Of a DNA stretch of 62,768 bases, positions 59,364 to 62,768 are shown one piece after another; position 1 is the first letter of the stretch, and each line of letters starts with the position of its first letter. The notes below the pieces were generated by a model, which worked only from the letters and a program-made list of their open reading frames with translations, was not told where the DNA came from and did not search any database. This stretch comes from a virus. Location of the stretch: IMG/VR virus record IMGVR_UViG_3300033233_000038, positions 1 to 62,768 of that record; one strand, written 5' to 3'. A program made the translations under genes and the position numbers.

Positions 59364-60940
59364 GTAAATATGCTAATCCTTTCAATCCTGCGTTCGCCTA
59401 TAACAGCGGCAGCGGAAGCAGGTTTAGTTATATTTTTCTCAACTGTCCTTATTACTTTCCCTTCTGTATCAAGTATTTCTTCACCTGGGTCTAATCCTAC
59501 AACGACACCCGCGGCCTTAACTCGCGGAAAAAGATAATTGACTCCATATTCAGCGGCGTTAACAACATGTGTCGCCCAGTTATCGATATGATCTTGCCCT
59601 GACTTATCTAAAGTGATACTTTTCATAGCTTTTGCAAAGTCAACACAGGTAGAATCATTCGATATATTGAACTGAGGCCGCCCATTGATATATCTTTTAA
59701 GGCATGATTTCATGCACTTTATCTTTTCATCGTTTGTTAATTCACTGGTATTAATATCAATGGCTCCGTTAGAAACTTTTTTATATTCCTCTATGACAGA
59801 AGTTTTCGTAAGCCGGCTGCGTTTTGTGCCTGACTTATCACCAACGAAGATAATATCTTTAATTTCCATATTATAGTGTATCGCATCTAAGCATTTTAAA
59901 AATTCAAGATATAATTCAGACGTAAGCATATCTTTGAATATTTTATAATATATAAAAAATAATCTATTCTCAAAATCTTTCTGCGAGAATAAGAATACTT
60001 CTCCATCAAGGCCAAAATCCATAAAACAATATACTTTTGATTTAGGGTTAAGATATACTTTGTGCCCTAATAAATGTATTCTATCATCATATTCTGCATA
60101 GGACCTATTTATTTTTGCCTTATCATATCCTATCTCCAATTCCTGTGCTATCTCTTGTTCATTCATTGAAGAAGTTTTTCTCTTATACCATTCATCATTT
60201 TTTTCTGGGTGTTCTTTCCAATGAAAACTCATATGGATAAAAGTCGAATTTTTCATTTCCTTGATTTCAGCAAATTTATTATTTTCATTTGCTTTTGGCG
60301 GTGTCGATACAAGGCATAGTGCCCGTGTTGCATTTCGCACACCCTTATACATATCATCAAGGCACTCAATAAACGCCGCCTCATCGATAAAAATAAATTT
60401 ATATTGGCTGTCTCTTCCAGCATTAGGATTCGCTGATTCGCCTTTGATGACTGAATTCATCGATGGGACGGAAAACGTAAGGTAAGGATTATGTATCTGC
60501 GGTTTCAAAAAAGGTGGTAAGCGTTGATACATAAAAGATAACCGGCCATGCAAAGAATGATAGGTATTTCCTGTATCTTGGACTTCTGTTTCTTTTCTAG
60601 AGATATTGAGCGCAGTAAAACCTTTTACATAGAGATTATTATGCAACTCCCACCCCATGATTGTCCATGTCACGCCCATCTCCCTTGATTTATCGATGAA
60701 GAGATCTTCCAATTTATCTAATTGATTCAATAAACGAATCTCATGATCCCATAAGATAAAAGGTACAATAGACGGTGTTTTATTGGGATCAAACGCCCAT
60801 AGATAATTATTGAACCAATATATCTTATCTTCGATACAGCGCCGATATTCTTTAATCTGCCATCTCCTAGCTTCCTCTGGCGCTCTATTCGCAATCTCTG
60901 CCTTCCATTCTATTCTTTCAGCCTTCTTGATTATCTCCAT
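59360..60940 (-). CDS. Terminase large subunit
   Basis: 526 residues from ATG 60940, after AGGAGATTTCTG. The ATPase has an atypical Walker A KSREMGVTW (84-92) and Walker B FIFIDEAAF with D183-E184. The nuclease has MDFGLDGEVFLF near 320 and VGDKSGTKRS near 380. It packages DNA into the prohead and cuts it. In-frame start at 60958 has no ribosome site. Confidence 0.9.
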   Translation of the reverse strand: MEIIKKAERIEWKAEIANRAPEEARRWQIKEYRRCIEDKIYWFNNYLWAFDPNKTPSIVPFILWDHEIRLLNQLDKLEDLFIDKSREMGVTWTIMGWELHNNLYVKGFTALNISRKETEVQDTGNTYHSLHGRLSFMYQRLPPFLKPQIHNPYLTFSVPSMNSVIKGESANPNAGRDSQYKFIFIDEAAFIECLDDMYKGVRNATRALCLVSTPPKANENNKFAEIKEMKNSTFIHMSFHWKEHPEKNDEWYKRKTSSMNEQEIAQELEIGYDKAKINRSYAEYDDRIHLLGHKVYLNPKSKVYCFMDFGLDGEVFLFSQKDFENRLFFIYYKIFKDMLTSELYLEFLKCLDAIHYNMEIKDIIFVGDKSGTKRSRLTKTSVIEEYKKVSNGAIDINTSELTNDEKIKCMKSCLKRYINGRPQFNISNDSTCVDFAKAMKSITLDKSGQDHIDNWATHVVNAAEYGVNYLFPRVKAAGVVVGLDPGEEILDTEGKVIRTVEKNITKPASAAAVIGERRIERISIFT

Positions 60941-61415
60941 CAGAAATCTCCTCTGCACTTAACATTTTTCGTTCTCTTTCAGATTGTTTTACTCCACCCA
61001 TAAGAAAAACTTCCAAACGCATTAACTTATCAAGATGATTAATGTTTGGCTTATTCAACAAATTCCCTTGTTCTATTTGTTCACTAAATAAATTTACTGC
61101 CTTACGAATAGTCTCAACCATTTTCATCCTGCGTTCTTCAAGGAGCACATTATACTTTTCTGAAATCTTATCTTGGAATATTGTAAGACGATAATGAAGT
61201 GGCTTAATACCTCTATTTTCATCACCCTCTGAAAAGTACCGCTTCGCTGTCTCAAAACATACATTCGCTTTCTTTGCTGCTTTTGTTATGGGATCGCCAT
61301 TCGCTAAATAAGTAAATAACTCATCAACTTTTTCTTGTGGTAATGAATTCCTGAATCCATACGGTTTTTTTGGCTTCGGTTTTTTTAAATTCTCTAACGA
61401 TTTTGGATTAATCAT
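60918..61415 (-). CDS. Terminase small subunit
   Basis: 165 residues from ATG 61415 (TGATG overlap). Helix-turn-helix part LANGDPITKAAKKANVCFET then a coiled coil (DKISEKYNVLLEERRMKMVE). The usual DNA-recognition partner of TerL, and encoded directly before it. Confidence 0.75.
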   Translation of the reverse strand: MINPKSLENLKKPKPKKPYGFRNSLPQEKVDELFTYLANGDPITKAAKKANVCFETAKRYFSEGDENRGIKPLHYRLTIFQDKISEKYNVLLEERRMKMVETIRKAVNLFSEQIEQGNLLNKPNINHLDKLMRLEVFLMGGVKQSERERKMLSAEEISDGDNQEG

Positions 61416-61717
61416 CAATGCGCCTCTTTCTTTCTTACCATAAATTCAATGACACCCGTACGCTTATCAGCTCCAGAGTTAAACGTACAATAAAAAAACA
61501 AGGTAAACTGCCCTACAACTAAAGGTGTATATTTATATTGTAATTGTGTGCCTGATATAGTTGCGGAAGTTTCAGTTAACGTCGCTGAAGTGCCTCCTAT
61601 TTTCCATATCTGCACTTTTGCGCTTCCTGAATCCGGTGTCTGCGCTACGCTGTCTATTTTGAATGTTCCTCGAAATGTTACATCATCAGCTACATAATAT
61701 TGATTAACTCTATTCAT
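61415..61717 (-). CDS. Beta-sandwich virion protein candidate
   Basis: 100 residues with alternating hydrophobic strands (VTFRGTFKIDSVAQTPDSGS, LVVGQFTLFFYCTFN), like an Ig-type domain. GAAAGGAGTAAAATAA precedes ATG. It follows the fibre gene, so a fibre- or head-associated protein is reasonable. Confidence 0.5.
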   Translation of the reverse strand: MNRVNQYYVADDVTFRGTFKIDSVAQTPDSGSAKVQIWKIGGTSATLTETSATISGTQLQYKYTPLVVGQFTLFFYCTFNSGADKRTGVIEFMVRKKEAH

Positions 61718-61734
61718 TTATTTTACTCCTTTCA

Positions 61735-62768
61735 TTAATTTCCTTCTACAAATTTATACAAAGAAGTTTCATCAACAAACTCATATGAATAAGTATCCTC
61801 AGTAAAATCATACGAAAATGTTTCATCTTTAAAATTTACTAATTTTCTAAATAATGACGCTGATGAGGATGAACTTGAAGAACTTTTAGAACTACTTGAA
61901 CTTAATGAACTGCTAGAACTAGAAGAACTTGACGAAATAATTGAACTACTAGAAGATGAACTACTTGAACGGCAAGAACTACTAGAACTGCTTGAGCTTC
62001 GTGAGCTGCTGGAAGAACTAGACCTGCTCGAACTGCTTGAGCTTGATGAACGACAAGAGCTGCTAGAGCTGCTTGAGCTTCGTGAGCTGCTGGAAGAACT
62101 AGACCTGCTCGAACTGCTTGAGCTCGATGAACGGCAAGAGCTGCTGGAACTGCTTGAGCTTCGTGAGCTGCTTGAAGAACTAGACCTGCTTGAACTGCTT
62201 GAGCTTGATGAACGACAAGAGCTGCTGGAGCTGCTTGAGCTTTGTGAACTGCTGGAAGAACTAGACCTGCTTGAACTGCTTGAGCTTGATGAACGACAAG
62301 AGCTGCTGGAGCTGCTTGAGCTTCGTGAACTGCTTGAAGAACTAGACCTGCTTGAACTGCTTGAGCTTGATGAACGACATGAACTGCTGGAACTGCTTGA
62401 GCTTCGTGAGCTGCTGGAAGAACTAGACCTGCTCGAACTGCTTGAGCTTGATGAACGACATGAGCTGCTGGAACTGCTTGAGCTTCGTGAGCTGCTTGAA
62501 GAACTAGACCTGCTTGAACTGCTTGAGCTCGATGAACGACAAGAGCTGCTGGAGCTGCTTGAGCTTCGTGAGCTGCTAGAAGAACTAGACCTGCTTGAAC
62601 TGCTTGAGCTTCGTGAGCTGCTAGAAGAACTAGACCTGCTTGAACTGCTTGAGCTTCGTGAGCTGCTAGAAGAACTAGACCTGCTTGAACTGCTTGAAGA
62701 ACTAGAACTTCTTGAGCTTGATGAACTGCTTGAACTTCGTGAACTGCTGGAAGAACTTTGTATACTTG
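61735..62768 (-). CDS. Poly-serine tail fibre, C-terminal part (start at 1784)
   Basis: Enters from the right edge in the same frame as the 1..1784 part once the 127-base overlap is removed. Poly-Ser with Arg/Cys-Arg runs to about 61860, including less regular pieces with Ile-Ile, Leu and Lys. The C-terminal 41 or so residues are different: ASLFRKLVNFKDETFSYDFT then EDTYSYEFVDETSLYKFVEG and N. They contain three related acidic-aromatic pieces of about 13 residues (FKDETFSYDF, EDTYSYEF, DETSLYKF). Stop TAA at 61737-61735. Confidence 0.7.
   Translation of the reverse strand, partial: SIQSSSSSSRSSSSSSSSRSSSSSSSSSRSSSSSSSRSSSSSSRSSSSSSSRSSSSSSRSSSSSSSRSSSSSSSSCRSSSSSSSSRSSSSSSSRSSSSSSSSCRSSSSSSSSRSSSSSSSRSSSSSSSSCRSSSSSSSSRSSSSSSSRSSSSSSSSCRSSSSSSSSRSSSSSSSQSSSSSSSSCRSSSSSSSSRSSSSSSSRSSSSSSSSCRSSSSSSSSRSSSSSSSRSSSSSSSSCRSSSSSSSSRSSSSSSSRSSSSSSSSCRSSSSSSSSSIISSSSSSSSSSLSSSSSKSSSSSSSSASLFRKLVNFKDETFSYDFTEDTYSYEFVDETSLYKFVEGN
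61860..62768 (-). repeat. Tandem serine-codon repeats in fibre gene (right part)
   Basis: At least eight 81-base units or variants, highly similar to one another and to bases 1-587. Codon-exact similarity between units points to recent expansion or gene conversion. Confidence 0.9.
62642..62768. repeat. Terminal direct repeat, right copy (identical to 244..370)
   Basis: Right copy of the 127-base end overlap described at 244..370. Both copies are in the fibre reading frame and share the rare TATAC (Ile-Gln) marker. Confidence 0.75.

Overview
The window is a virtually complete genome of a long-tailed double-stranded DNA bacteriophage, most likely a siphovirus assembled from a metagenome. Terminase, portal, capsid, tail tube, tape measure and tail tip genes are all present, with no sheath or baseplate wedge genes. 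The first and last 127 bases are placed so that bases 244-370 equal 62642-62768. Collapsing that overlap gives a 62,641 bp circle and joins the two halves of one tail-fibre gene in frame. The host cannot be named: genes carry AGGAGG-type ribosome sites, DNA is AT-rich, and no integrase, excisionase or clear lysogeny repressor was found.

There are two transcription arms. The plus arm (about 14.9-35.6 kb) starts at a consensus promoter near 14.9 kb. It passes an iteron-like, AT-rich putative origin (15.65-16.02 kb) and then many very small genes. It also carries a DUF932 protein, a ParB-like protein, RNase H, a SNF2 helicase behind a striking pseudoknotted leader, a VRR-NUC-like nuclease, a Gp157-like protein, a tRNA(CAU) and a primase-helicase. 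A repeat-rich non-coding block (33.42-33.99 kb) and a superinfection-immunity protein close the arm at a terminator at 35.6 kb. The minus arm starts at about 14.7 kb and runs down to 1, across the circle junction, and back from 62.7 to 35.6 kb. It encodes GroES, a nucleotide-sugar and glycosyltransferase cassette (1.8-13.4 kb), the fibre, terminases, portal, a Dam-like methylase, a protease-scaffold-capsid fusion, tail genes and lysis/membrane candidates.

The most unusual property is a shared poly-serine module, interrupted at near-regular spacing by Arg or Cys-Arg. It is appended to or inserted in six virion proteins: fibre, tail tip protein, tail tube protein, DUF2460 tail protein and two small head-region proteins. 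The fibre alone carries roughly 460 such residues. The same late operon encodes a 4,6-dehydratase, cupin ketoisomerase, aminotransferase, epimerase, C-methyltransferase and at least four glycosyltransferase-like proteins, lying directly upstream of the fibre gene. My leading hypothesis is a phage-encoded system that makes a rare sugar and O-glycosylates its own poly-Ser virion surface. This is inference from gene content and position.

Other points include a tail-tip gene that appears to start at ATT, a -1 frameshift in the tail chaperone pair, a transcription terminator inside the late leader, in-frame dual starts in groES, a nonsense-interrupted endonuclease VII, and two frameshifted small genes.
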